From positions 248,001 through 312,000 of the forward strand of contig JBFNJI010000003.1 in the NCBI GenBank assembly GCA_040793985.1: 64,000 bases of DNA. The letters are read 5' to 3'. Below are positions 7,163 through 16,423 of the stretch, one piece after another. A model generated the notes under the pieces. That model searched no databases, was not told the DNA's origin, and was given only the letters and a program-made list of their open reading frames with translations. Positions within the stretch are counted from its first letter, which is position 1; each line of letters opens with the position of its first letter. The position numbers were made by a program, and so were the translations under genes. The DNA is from Thiodiazotropha sp040793985. Its GTDB lineage: Bacteria; Pseudomonadota; Gammaproteobacteria; Chromatiales; Chromatiaceae.

Positions 7163-9493
7163 ATGAAAAGTTTTGTACTAGCACTTGTATTAATTGCCTT
7201 CTTGTCCGGTTGTGTAACAACAAACAAGCGTATATCCGAACAAAATTTTTCGCCTCTCACAGAAGAGTCCTTTTCAGCCAGGAAGAAACCGCCGGAAATT
7301 ATGACTTTGTCTGGTGTATTGTCTCAGGATGTAGAAAAAACAATAATCAGAAAAAACCTGATTGTAGATGGATATGCTCTGATTGGAACGCTTAAACACG
7401 AGGAGATTCTACATACTTGCGAATATATCAGTCAGGATGTAGATCCCAAATGTAAAAATGTCGGCAATCCTGAAGCAGCGATCACGAAGATACAGAAAGA
7501 CGCAGGTGAAAAAGGTGCAGACCATGTGACAATATATAAACTTGGTACCCCGATAGTAAAACAACGAACTGATACTGTCTGTATTCAGTACAAGACAGTT
7601 GTGGACTACACCCACGTTTATAAAGCGAACGGGTTATTGGAAACTACCGGTAGGTCCCGAGATGCCTGTGCGAAGTATGGTCCTATTCCCAGTGCAATAT
7701 TTGACTCTATCCAGGTTTATGGTGCAGATGTATTCAGATATCACCCGACTGTGGCGGATTGGCAGAAAGATGCGCTATTGATCGAGTTGGCGATTGCCAG
7801 AGATGACATTAAGTCTTTAGAAGAAATTCTGAAATCAGGTGTTGATGTCAATACAAAGACAATTAGCGGTCACGTGCCAATGACGGTCGCTGCGCTGTTA
7901 GGGAATCTGGAGGCAGCCAAATTGCTTCTTGATTACGGCGCAGATATCAATCATATGACGAGGAGGGGTACGCCGCTACATAACGCATCGAAATTAGGTC
8001 AAGCCGAATTTGTTAAGTATCTACTGGAGAATGGCGCAGATACAGATCTTGTTAATGATTCAGAAGAAGATTGGTTAAAGGGTATGAATGCCCTGCATTA
8101 TGCGGCCTATAATGCCAGCCTAAATGTGCTTAAACTCCTGCTTGACTCCGGGATGAATGTTGATGTGCGAACAGGGCAGGGTATGACGCCTCTCATGTAC
8201 GCAGCCATGATGGACAATGAATATATCGTTAAAGAGTTGTTGAAACACGGCGCAAGTATTGAAGCTGTTTATAAAGAATTTGATAACAACAATAAACATG
8301 TGCTCAGACAATGGACTCCTCTTGCGATAGCAGTCAATAATAACTCAGTGGCAGCTGTAAAAGCACTCTTGGATAATGGGGCAAATCTCGGTTTTGTGAT
8401 GAATGCTTCCTACTATAAGAAAAATACAATTGGGGACTTTGCACGAACCCTATACCGAGATGAAGGAGTTAACCATGAAGTATGGGATGCGATAAGTGTT
8501 TTTAAATATGGTAAATGGGGGTTTTTAAAACACAATGGTCAGTATGTTATTGAGCCAAAATATTCAGCTGTGAATAGTTTCTCCGAAGGCTTGGCTGCGG
8601 TTAGAATGAATGGTAAGTGGGGATATATTAACAAGAATGGTCAGTATGTACTAGAAGCAAAGTATTACAACGCAGGATCATTTGTCAATGGTGTGGCGCC
8701 TGTGAACATCAAGCCTTTGACATGGACTTTGATAAATAAAACAGGTGAATACTTGATAAAGCCCCGTCATGGAACATTTATTACAGGAATTAATGAAGGA
8801 AAAATCGCAATAAGAAATTACAAGGAATGGGTTATTTACGATCTAAATGGAGTTGAAATCACTCGGCCGAAAGGAACCTGGTCACTCTATAAATACTCCG
8901 AGGGATTGCTTGTTAATAAAGTATCTTCTGTCGTATCCGATAAACCACAATATGAGATTCTAGATGAGAAGGGGGGGATCGTGTACAAAACAAAGAAAGG
9001 TAAATATGACTATATTTCCGATTACTCTGACGGATTGGCGATTTTTAAATCTATCGAGAAGAAGAAGTGGGGTTATTTTGATAGACAAGGGAATGTTGCA
9101 ATACAGGAGAAATTCGATAATGCAAATTCATTCAGGGATGGCAAAGCAGAAGTTAGATTGGGTGATAAATATTGTCTGATAGATAAGTCTGGGCAGGTTA
9201 TCAATGCTACATGCAGGGGTGAAAAAATCAATTGGGATAGGGCCAGAGAAGGTGTTTATTATACAATAGTAAATGGTAAATGTGGTTATTCTTCATTGAG
9301 TGATAATAAACAGATAACTCCACATAAATATGAACTATGTTTTCCATTTTCTGAAAATATAGCTGCCGTAAAGGTTTCGGTAAATAGTGATAAATGGCAG
9401 TTCATTAAAAAAAATGGGAAACTGTTATCCAATAAAAAGTTTGATTCAATACTAAGCTTTTCAGAAGGATTGGCTGGAGTTAATGTGAAGTAG
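7163..9493 (+). CDS. Lipoprotein with ankyrin repeats and WG repeats
   Basis: A 776-residue protein of unknown function. A lipoprotein signal (FLSGC, Cys17) predicts membrane anchoring. Residues 20-195 form a region seen only in this protein and its neighbour. Ankyrin repeats occupy about 205-420, with units such as TPLHNASKLGQAEFVKYLLENGAD and TPLMYAAMMDNEY. The C-terminal 330 residues are WG (KWG) repeats, e.g. KYGKWGFLKHNGQYVI. RBS AGGAG precedes the ATG. The gene is visibly A+T-rich compared with guaA or acnB, suggesting transfer. The first 390 codons are nearly duplicated in the next gene. The repeats imply protein-protein binding in the periplasm or at the surface; partners are unknown. 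Confidence 0.85.
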   Translation: MKSFVLALVLIAFLSGCVTTNKRISEQNFSPLTEESFSARKKPPEIMTLSGVLSQDVEKTIIRKNLIVDGYALIGTLKHEEILHTCEYISQDVDPKCKNVGNPEAAITKIQKDAGEKGADHVTIYKLGTPIVKQRTDTVCIQYKTVVDYTHVYKANGLLETTGRSRDACAKYGPIPSAIFDSIQVYGADVFRYHPTVADWQKDALLIELAIARDDIKSLEEILKSGVDVNTKTISGHVPMTVAALLGNLEAAKLLLDYGADINHMTRRGTPLHNASKLGQAEFVKYLLENGADTDLVNDSEEDWLKGMNALHYAAYNASLNVLKLLLDSGMNVDVRTGQGMTPLMYAAMMDNEYIVKELLKHGASIEAVYKEFDNNNKHVLRQWTPLAIAVNNNSVAAVKALLDNGANLGFVMNASYYKKNTIGDFARTLYRDEGVNHEVWDAISVFKYGKWGFLKHNGQYVIEPKYSAVNSFSEGLAAVRMNGKWGYINKNGQYVLEAKYYNAGSFVNGVAPVNIKPLTWTLINKTGEYLIKPRHGTFITGINEGKIAIRNYKEWVIYDLNGVEITRPKGTWSLYKYSEGLLVNKVSSVVSDKPQYEILDEKGGIVYKTKKGKYDYISDYSDGLAIFKSIEKKKWGYFDRQGNVAIQEKFDNANSFRDGKAEVRLGDKYCLIDKSGQVINATCRGEKINWDRAREGVYYTIVNGKCGYSSLSDNKQITPHKYELCFPFSENIAAVKVSVNSDKWQFIKKNGKLLSNKKFDSILSFSEGLAGVNVK

Positions 9494-9516
9494 GATTGGT
9501 GGTTTAGAGGATTGCC

Positions 9517-10719
9517 ATGAACAAGTCACTCATATTGTTTTCGCTTGTGATCCTTTCAGGTTGCGTAACGACCAGTAAACATATAGCTGAGCAGAATTTT
9601 TCACCCCTCACTGAAGAGTCTTTTACATCCTCAAAAAAGCCGCCAAAAATTATGACGCTACCTGGTATATTTTCTCAGGAGGTGGAAAAGTCGATTACCA
9701 GAAAAAAACTGATTATGGATGGGCATGCACTGATCGGTACGCTTAAGCACGAGGAGATTCTGCATACATGCGAATATATCAGTCAGGATGTAGATCCAAA
9801 ATGTGAAAATGTCGGCAATCCTGAGACGGCGATCAGGAAGATACAGAAAGACGCAGGTGAAAAAGGTGCAGGCCATGTGACAATATATAAACTTGGTACC
9901 CCGATAGTAAAACAACGAACTGATACTGTCTGTATTCAGCACAAGACAGTTGTGGACTACACCCACGTTTATAAAGCGAACGGGTTATTGGAAATTACCG
10001 GCAGACCACGGAATGCCTGCGCGAAGTACGGTCATATTCCCAATACAATATTTGACTCTATCCAGGTTTATGGTGCAGATGTATTCAGATATCACCCGAC
10101 TGTGGCGGATTGGCAAAAAGACGCGCTATTGATCGAGTTGGCGATTGTCAGGGATGACATTAAGTCTTTAGGAGAAATTCTGAAAACAGGTGCTGATGTC
10201 AATTCAAAGACAATTAACGGTCACGTGCCAATAACGGTCGCTGCAATGTTTGGAAATCTGGAAGCAGCCAAATTGCTTCTTGAATTTGGCGCAGATATCA
10301 ATCATATGACGAGGAGGGGTACGCCGCTACATAACGCATCGAAATTAGGTCAAGCCGAATTTGTTAAGTATCTACTGGAGAATGGCGCAGATACAGATCT
10401 TGTTAATGATTCAGAAGAAGATTGGTTAAAGGGTATGAATGCCCTGCATTATGCGGCCTATAATGCCAGCCTAAATGTGCTTAAACTCCTGCTTGACTCT
10501 GGGATGAATGTTGATGTGCGAACAGGGCAGGGTATGACGCCTCTCATGTACGCAGCCATGATGGATAATGAATATATCGTGGGTGAATTATTGAAGCGCG
10601 GCGCAGATATCGAAGCTAAATATAAACAGTATGATGATAACAAAAAAAGAATATTGTATGAATGGACACCTCTATCACATGCGATAAACAATAATCAATT
10701 AAAGCAGCTAAGACTCTAA
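9517..10719 (+). CDS. Ankyrin-repeat lipoprotein paralogue, 5' part (frameshifted)
   Basis: A tandem copy of the preceding gene. It has the lipobox LSGC (Cys16), the same unique N-terminal region and the same ankyrin block, with stretches identical at the DNA level (e.g. 10310-10500 versus 7960-8150). The frame ends after INNNQLKQLRL. Shifting one base at about 10695-10705 restores KAAKTLINNGANP, which matches VKALLDNGANL of the first copy and runs into the WG-repeat frame at 10749. The gene therefore looks broken by one indel, unless that is a sequencing error. Reconstructed length is about 638 residues. Confidence 0.8.
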   Translation: MNKSLILFSLVILSGCVTTSKHIAEQNFSPLTEESFTSSKKPPKIMTLPGIFSQEVEKSITRKKLIMDGHALIGTLKHEEILHTCEYISQDVDPKCENVGNPETAIRKIQKDAGEKGAGHVTIYKLGTPIVKQRTDTVCIQHKTVVDYTHVYKANGLLEITGRPRNACAKYGHIPNTIFDSIQVYGADVFRYHPTVADWQKDALLIELAIVRDDIKSLGEILKTGADVNSKTINGHVPITVAAMFGNLEAAKLLLEFGADINHMTRRGTPLHNASKLGQAEFVKYLLENGADTDLVNDSEEDWLKGMNALHYAAYNASLNVLKLLLDSGMNVDVRTGQGMTPLMYAAMMDNEYIVGELLKRGADIEAKYKQYDDNKKRILYEWTPLSHAINNNQLKQLRL

Positions 10720-10748
10720 TCAATAATGGGGCAAATCCATATGTAAAC

Positions 10749-11432
10749 ATGAATCCAAACAAAAATAAAAAGCCTTATACACCGTATGATGTCGCTAAAG
10801 ATAATTCAAAAGAAGGCTTAGGTACAAAAGCATATTTATACTTGAAAAGGATGCTTGATGGTCGATATGGCTATATTGATTTAGATGGAAAAATTACAAT
10901 TCAGCCCAAATTTGATATTGCCAAACACTTCCAAGGTGGATATGCGTGGGTAGGATATTACAAAGAAAATGAATGGATGAATGTTTTTGTTAATAAACGC
11001 TACGGATTGATTGATAAACAAGGAAGATATGTCATTAAGCCACAATACAGCTTAGCGTATAATTTCGTCGACGGTATTGCTTTAGTTCAAATAAATAAAA
11101 ATAATCTGGCATTTATTAATAGCGAAAATCAAAATATCTGTGGAAACAAAACGTTCAGAGAAGCATCTTCTTTTAATGCGGGATTTGCAAAAATCAGGCA
11201 AAGCTTAAAACATCCGATACAAGTTATAGATACTAAATGTCGGATTGTGAAAACTCTGGATAATGTTAAAGGCCCAATTCCGATTGATGAACGTGAACCA
11301 GTCACATCAAAAGTCGTCTCAAAAAAAGTAGATGTAAATCTGGATAGTAGTCAGGAGCTTGCCTTAAAATATATTAATCCGACGTTTAGCGAAGGGCTTT
11401 CCCCTATATTAATAAAGACTAGATTAAAGTGA
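10749..11432 (+). pseudogene. WG-repeat part of the frameshifted paralogue
   Basis: The 227-residue frame begins inside what should be the last ankyrin unit of the 9517 gene. It contains WG-type repeats such as GRYGYIDLDGKITIQPKF and KRYGLIDKQGRYVIKPQY. There is no signal peptide or convincing RBS of its own, so it is best read as the 3' half of one disrupted gene. It has fewer WG repeats than the 7163 copy and diverges strongly from it, so the paralogues are conserved at the N-terminus and variable at the C-terminus. Confidence 0.65.
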
Positions 11433-11873
11433 TAGTTATATCTAGAGGTTAATTATAACATACCTCATGGTCTGTATGCGTAATAGTTTCATCCATGCCA
11501 GAAATCGACACTCAATATTGAGAACGTAATCGAGAGTACTCACTGGAGAAGTATTTTTTCAGTAAACCACGCAGTTCATAATTCGATACCTGTATGCAAG
11601 GCACTCGGTACTATCCATTGAATGCTCAATACCAGTGCTAAGGCATATACTTCCTCAGAGTGATCCGCAAAACAAGACTGTTTATTATCGCCCCCATCAA
11701 TGATGGGTTTTTACTCCTTTATTTTGAACGGATGCATTAAGAGTCGGGACTTATCATATGAGGTTTGACGGTAGTGAGGCACGAGATCCGGGGTGCGAGC
11801 TACAATGGCAATGAAGATCTGGCGACTGCCTCGAATGAATATACGGTGTCGTGATTTTGTATTGAGGAGTAGC
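11433..11873. other. Intergenic region, no gene seen
   Basis: About 440 bases without a credible gene, except for the terminator-like hairpin at 11693-11712. Composition changes here from the A+T-rich lipoprotein block to the more G+C-rich rhodanese block. Confidence 0.5.
11693..11712 (+). terminator. Short hairpin followed by T run
   Basis: CCCATC-AAT-GATGGG followed by TTTTT. The stem is only six pairs, but the layout is that of an intrinsic terminator. It lies 260 bases after the lipoprotein pair. Confidence 0.45.
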
Positions 11874-12356
11874 ATGATGGTCAGATATGAGAGAACACAA
11901 GCGGATATACAGGTTGGAAATATGTTCGATATGATCAGGGGGAGCATGCTTGCTGCTCTGTTGTCACTGTTTGCAGTTGTGTTATCAGCAGACGATAAGC
12001 AATTCGTGCCTGATAGCCTGCCGGGGGCAAAGGTCGTCACCGCTGAAGAGACGATCGAATTGATACTGACCAATCCGGATCTCCTGGTGATAGATGCCAG
12101 AAAAAAGACCGAGTATGTCAAGGGGCATATCGAAGGTGCCCATAATCTGCTCAACACCACACTCACCCTTGTCGACATGGAGGCACTCTCTCCCGATCGG
12201 TCAGCACCTTTGCTGTTCTACTGCAATGGGATTCGCTGCCAGCGGAGTTCCGATGCCATATCAAAAGCCGTTAAATGGGGCTACTCGAATATCTTCTGGT
12301 TTCGGGGCGGGTGGATGGAGTGGGTAGAGAAGCGATTACCGGCTGTGACTGAATAG
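11874..12356 (+). CDS. Exported rhodanese-like sulfurtransferase
   Basis: A single rhodanese domain of 160 residues. The conserved LVIDARKKTEYVKGHI segment is at about 71-85, and the active-site loop CNGIRC is at 117-122 with the persulfide-forming Cys117. A hydrophobic stretch at about 25-38 ending LSAD suggests a signal peptide; the start could then be the ATG at 11922 (MFDMIRGS). GAGGAG before 11874 supports the longer form. The sensor gene starts 37 bases later, so the two are probably co-transcribed. Likely periplasmic sulfur transfer or sulfide/thiosulfate handling; the substrate cannot be told. Confidence 0.85.
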   Translation: MMVRYERTQADIQVGNMFDMIRGSMLAALLSLFAVVLSADDKQFVPDSLPGAKVVTAEETIELILTNPDLLVIDARKKTEYVKGHIEGAHNLLNTTLTLVDMEALSPDRSAPLLFYCNGIRCQRSSDAISKAVKWGYSNIFWFRGGWMEWVEKRLPAVTE

Positions 12357-12393
12357 TCAGGACAAAAAATACAGATTAACGACCGGCAGCGAT

Positions 12394-14250
12394 ATGCGTA
12401 TAGAGAATATATCCATCAAGACGCTAACCGTCTTCATCTATGCGGCTGTAGGCGTATTATCCATCCTGCTCTCCATGCTGGCGAGCTCCTATTTCAAACA
12501 GGCCGCTCTCAATGCGCAGATCAAGAGCCTGTCCAGGGTCATGGAGGTGGCTTCTCAAGAGGTAATCAGGGAGATCAGCGGTCATGCGTTCGAGCTGGGG
12601 ATGAAGCTTGGTCATAATCCCCACCTGCTGAATGCTATGCGGGAGGCGGATGAGCAGGCAAACGTCGCGAGTATTGTAGGGATCCTCAACGATCCGTTCA
12701 TCAACGGTTTTCCCGGATTTGCGGAGATCAATCTGGTGAAGCTGAGACTCTACACGATGGATCTGGAGCTGCTGGCGCAGAGTGAAGTAGGCGAAACGAC
12801 GCTGGCCCCCCATCTGCCGCCCTACCTGGCGGCGAAACTGGTCGAGAGAAAAAAGATCGATCGCCTGAAAGCGATCGATGCACTCTGGCAATCGCCTGTG
12901 GGCCCGCTCTTTTCGACCCTGGTGCCGGTGGGGGGCTTGCGTGCCGTAGGTTATCTCGAGGTTGTCATCGATCCCGCGTTTAATCTCCCGCAAGTCAGTC
13001 GTATCACCAAGACACCGGTGCAGATAGTGGATATCACCGATGCCGACGCTGACGCAGAAGCAGTGATGGTGGATGATGAACATCTACCGGTGTCATACAC
13101 GCTGCACACCTCCGCGGGAAGGCCGGTATTCAGGATCGTCGGCTATGAGGACGTGAGTGTGCTGCTGCGGGAGATGGGCTTTACCCAAGTGACAACCACG
13201 GGTGGGTTTATTCTGATCACATTGGGCATTCTGACCCTGGCCCTCTGGATGTTTCACCGGTTTCTGTTCGTGCCGATGGATCGGCTGGTCAGCGGTATGC
13301 GGCAGATTTCCGACTGGAGACGCGAGGTTCGCGTCGATACAAAAGGCTTGCGGGAATTCACCACACTCGCGCAGGGCTTTGAGGATATGGCCGGGCAGAT
13401 CAGGGTCCGTAACAGTGAGCTCGAGCGGCTTCTCGATCTGGATGAGAGCGCCATTCTCTGTATTGCAGAGGATGGGGAAGTGATCTATCTCAACAGGGCG
13501 GCGGTGAAACTGTTTCGTTGTGCGGATGAAGAGATCGATCAGTTGGATCTGATGGATCTGATCCCCGATGCGGAGGCGCTCAGTCAACTGGATCGACAAT
13601 CGCCGGAACAGCCAAGACAGTTGCAGCTCGCCTGCATGGCGCGGGATGGGCATCAATTCGAAGCCGATGCGGTGATCAATCTGGTGTCGATGGCCGGTGG
13701 GGTGAGACTGACGCTGGTCATGCAGCCCAGATCCGCCGATGCGGATGAAAAACTGACGGAGCTTCTCGTAAACAGCATGGAACAGAACGAGCAGCGTCTG
13801 CAGGCGGTCGAGGCGTCGCTGGATACCATTCTTGCACTCGCGCGGGGCGGTCCCGACCGCCCGGCCGGGGGTGACGGCGATGTGGGCGCCGACGACGGTG
13901 CCGGGCAGGAGGTCGAGAAGACGCAGTTGAAGGAGACGGTTGTGCGGGTGATGCATGCCGCCCTTGCGTGCTGGGAGCGGGACCTGGGTAAAAGCAAGCT
14001 GGATTTGGCTGAGGAGAGCGGGGTCTGGCCTGTCTATATCGACAAATCCACGCCCACCACCCGTACGCTGGACAGATACCTCCATATAGAGAGTTGCCCG
14101 CAGAATCCGCGAAGTAAGAGGGTGATCGCGACAGCTGAATTTGTACTAAAACGCATGAATAGAAAATCCACGGCCCAGCGTGCAGGATTGCAGCAGGCGC
14201 TGGACGAGTTGAGGCACCTGCTCTCAGGCTTGAACGACAGGAGCGCCTGA
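12394..14250 (+). CDS. Membrane sensor with periplasmic domain, HAMP-like linker, PAS and orphan C-terminal domain
   Basis: A 618-residue protein. TM1 is at about 10-30 and TM2 at about 270-290, bounding a periplasmic cache-like sensor. A HAMP-like region (about 295-345) and a PAS domain (about 350-450) follow. Next are a coiled segment, a Gly/Asp-rich linker (about 490-512) and a compact helical C-terminus containing ACWERDLGKSKLDLAEESG. There is no histidine kinase, GGDEF, EAL or MCP domain. I have the impression that similar C-terminal segments follow PAS domains in other lithotroph proteins, but cannot name the family. It follows a rhodanese and precedes a porin, so sensing of a sulfur compound or an imported anion is a reasonable guess only. 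Confidence 0.75.
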   Translation: MRIENISIKTLTVFIYAAVGVLSILLSMLASSYFKQAALNAQIKSLSRVMEVASQEVIREISGHAFELGMKLGHNPHLLNAMREADEQANVASIVGILNDPFINGFPGFAEINLVKLRLYTMDLELLAQSEVGETTLAPHLPPYLAAKLVERKKIDRLKAIDALWQSPVGPLFSTLVPVGGLRAVGYLEVVIDPAFNLPQVSRITKTPVQIVDITDADADAEAVMVDDEHLPVSYTLHTSAGRPVFRIVGYEDVSVLLREMGFTQVTTTGGFILITLGILTLALWMFHRFLFVPMDRLVSGMRQISDWRREVRVDTKGLREFTTLAQGFEDMAGQIRVRNSELERLLDLDESAILCIAEDGEVIYLNRAAVKLFRCADEEIDQLDLMDLIPDAEALSQLDRQSPEQPRQLQLACMARDGHQFEADAVINLVSMAGGVRLTLVMQPRSADADEKLTELLVNSMEQNEQRLQAVEASLDTILALARGGPDRPAGGDGDVGADDGAGQEVEKTQLKETVVRVMHAALACWERDLGKSKLDLAEESGVWPVYIDKSTPTTRTLDRYLHIESCPQNPRSKRVIATAEFVLKRMNRKSTAQRAGLQQALDELRHLLSGLNDRSA

Positions 14251-14751
14251 TCCCGCCAGTTGACCGGTCCCGACCCCGGACGCTCCCCGAGTAGCGAATG
14301 CCCGTCTGAACAGTGCGTTGATTTTCGTTGAAATGCGCCGGAAGATATTTCATAACATTTTGATAAATAACAATAAAAGATTGCCACTCAAACGTACGAA
14401 TATGTACGAAAAAACCCTTTGTCCCTTAACCCTATTGCCGGTAGTTTTTATGTCTGCAAAGGGCGAGTGCGACTACTGAGGGGTCCGTTTCGACAGCCGT
14501 TCCAGTAGCACCTGCCGGTGTAGAGCAACTCTCTTTCAGCCATCCACAAAACACTAAAGCATGGTCGCATGAGCTGAAGGGGTGCCCGCTCGCATAGGGT
14601 GCCGGTGTGCCCGTACATAAAACGAGATGCCGTACCTTCGCGTACAAGGACGCCGGCTACCGCTGATGCCCGTGCGGAATGTAACTGAATATGAATCACC
14701 GAGGGGAGCCTCAAGGGCTTTTGCCGGTTTGACGACTGATTGGGAGGAAAA
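14251..14751. other. Upstream region of the porin gene
   Basis: 500 bases with no supported gene. An A+T-rich segment (about 14340-14425) ends in two direct copies of GTACGAA spaced ten bases apart (14394-14400 and 14404-14410), a spacing usual for regulator half-sites. A strong RBS, GGGAGG, precedes the porin ATG. Confidence 0.4.
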
Positions 14752-16092
14752 ATGAAACTCAAATTGAAACGACTGGCATGGGCCTCTGTGGCCGTGTTGG
14801 GTCTCTACGCGAATTCGGCCATGGCGATGAAACTATCGTCTGAGGGCAAAGATCTCGGTACGCTCGATGTCCTGATCAAGGGTATGTCGATCCTGTCCGC
14901 CAAGGACAACGGCTATGACCCCAATAACGGCACCTCATACCTGATAAAGCTGAAATATGAGAGTCAGGCATGGAACCGACTGAAAACTGGCGTCGGTTTT
15001 TATGCCAACGGCGATATATTCGGTATTACCGATTTTGAGACAGAGCGGGTGGCGCGAGGCATGTTCGTGACCGATGACGGCTCCACGAAGTCCCAATTGG
15101 GAGAGCTCTACCTCAAGTATGACGCGGAAAAATTTAGCCTGATAGGCGGCAATCAACTCTATACAACGCCGCTGACCACCATCACCTACAGCAACGTGCC
15201 GAACTTCTTTCGGGCATATGGTGCCTCGACGAATGCCATCGAGGGCCTGCAGCTGGGCGCGGCACAGATCACCGAGATGTCTTTCGGCTCCCGCGCCATG
15301 ACCGACTTCGGGCTGATCGGTGAAGCGACGAAAACCGCGGGTGCCGCTGTCAATTCGAGCATGATCGGGCAGGCGGAGTTTCATGAGATCAGCACCGCAA
15401 CGCTCGGCAGTGGTGCGGAGGATACCAACGGCATTACCGTGGCGAACGCGGTATATACCGGATTGAAAGGCACCAAGATAGGGTTGTGGGACTACTATGT
15501 GGATGATATCGCCAACAATGTCTATCTGCATGCGGACACCGTGATTCCCCTGGAGGGGATGAAACTCAAGTTGTCGGGACAGTATCTGAATCAGCAGGAT
15601 ACGGGTGATCAGTTGGGCGGTGAGCTCGATTTCGACCTGTTCGGCGTCAAGGCGGCACTGGGCAGTAAAAAGTGGTCCGTCTACGCCGCCGTCAACAGCT
15701 CCGGCGGGGATACCGCCATGCTCAACGCCTGGGGCGGCGATCCTGCCTACACCAGTTCCATCTTCTCCCGCAACGAGTATCGCAAGAACGTCGATGCGTA
15801 TAAGATCGGCGCCTCCTACAAGATCATGAAAAATCTGATCGTCAAGGTGAGCTACGCCAACTACGGCGAATCCGAGACCTCCGCGCCGCGTAAGGTGCTG
15901 GGTCTGAGCGGTCCGGGATTGGTGGCGCCGCAGACGGATGCCTACGAAGCCGATATCGTGCTCGTCTACAAGCCGAAAAAGAACCTCATGCTCAAGGCGT
16001 TCCTGGCCAACCGGGGAAGTGAGTACGACGGTATCGAGGGTAAGGATCTGACCCAGAATCACTTCAGGGTAATCGCATCCTACAAATACTGA
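14752..16092 (+). CDS. Outer-membrane porin-like beta-barrel protein
   Basis: 446 residues with a clear Sec signal peptide ending NSAMA (about residue 25). The mature region has alternating amphipathic strands and the aromatic C-terminus FRVIASYKY expected for BAM-inserted barrels. Repeated strands such as LMLKAFLANRGSEYDG and LIVKVSYANYGESE are typical of OprD/Opr-type porins of sulfur and hydrogen oxidisers. The ATG at 14752 has GGAGG six bases upstream; an in-frame start at 14740 would overlap that RBS. A terminator lies 93 bases downstream. Substrate unknown. Confidence 0.8.
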   Translation: MKLKLKRLAWASVAVLGLYANSAMAMKLSSEGKDLGTLDVLIKGMSILSAKDNGYDPNNGTSYLIKLKYESQAWNRLKTGVGFYANGDIFGITDFETERVARGMFVTDDGSTKSQLGELYLKYDAEKFSLIGGNQLYTTPLTTITYSNVPNFFRAYGASTNAIEGLQLGAAQITEMSFGSRAMTDFGLIGEATKTAGAAVNSSMIGQAEFHEISTATLGSGAEDTNGITVANAVYTGLKGTKIGLWDYYVDDIANNVYLHADTVIPLEGMKLKLSGQYLNQQDTGDQLGGELDFDLFGVKAALGSKKWSVYAAVNSSGGDTAMLNAWGGDPAYTSSIFSRNEYRKNVDAYKIGASYKIMKNLIVKVSYANYGESETSAPRKVLGLSGPGLVAPQTDAYEADIVLVYKPKKNLMLKAFLANRGSEYDGIEGKDLTQNHFRVIASYKY

Positions 16093-16184
16093 CAGAGCGT
16101 CGACGTAACGGAGCGGGCACAGATCTGCGGTATCGAAAAGATTTTTTGTGGCCATATCGCTTTGTAGATCGGGCCGTGTGCAAG

Positions 16185-16219
16185 CCTCACGAGGGCTGTA
16201 TCCTTGTGAGGTTTTTTTT
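16185..16219 (+). terminator. Rho-independent terminator after porin gene
   Basis: The stem is CCTCACgAGG...TCCTtGTGAGG with a short loop, followed by eight T. Well formed and oriented to end porin transcription. Confidence 0.85.
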
Positions 16220-16423
16220 GTGGATTTGACTGACGACCCCGAAAAACAACAGTTCAGACCAGGATGCTGTGCTCAAGCTGCCGCGGCAGGGATTCCCCGT
16301 GCAGGATTCGGGAGTGATTCCACGTCTGGCGCCTATAGGCATCACATAAAATTTAACTCATTTGCGGGTTCCTAAGATCTGACAGCTAAAATCCCGTCGG
16401 CGCGTGAAGTTTACTGATCCGGG

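Noticed and set aside
7163..10700. Repeated DNA in the two ankyrin lipoproteins considered as a mobile element
   Set aside because: The similarity follows gene boundaries and fades in the WG part. There are no terminal inverted repeats or transposase, so gene duplication explains it.
13093..14085. Minus-strand open frame (330 codons) opposite the PAS sensor
   Set aside because: Shadow frame. The plus-strand sensor has coherent TM, HAMP-like and PAS parts.
14935..16155. Minus-strand open frame (406 codons) opposite the porin
   Set aside because: Antisense to the porin. The porin has a signal peptide, RBS and terminator; this frame has none.
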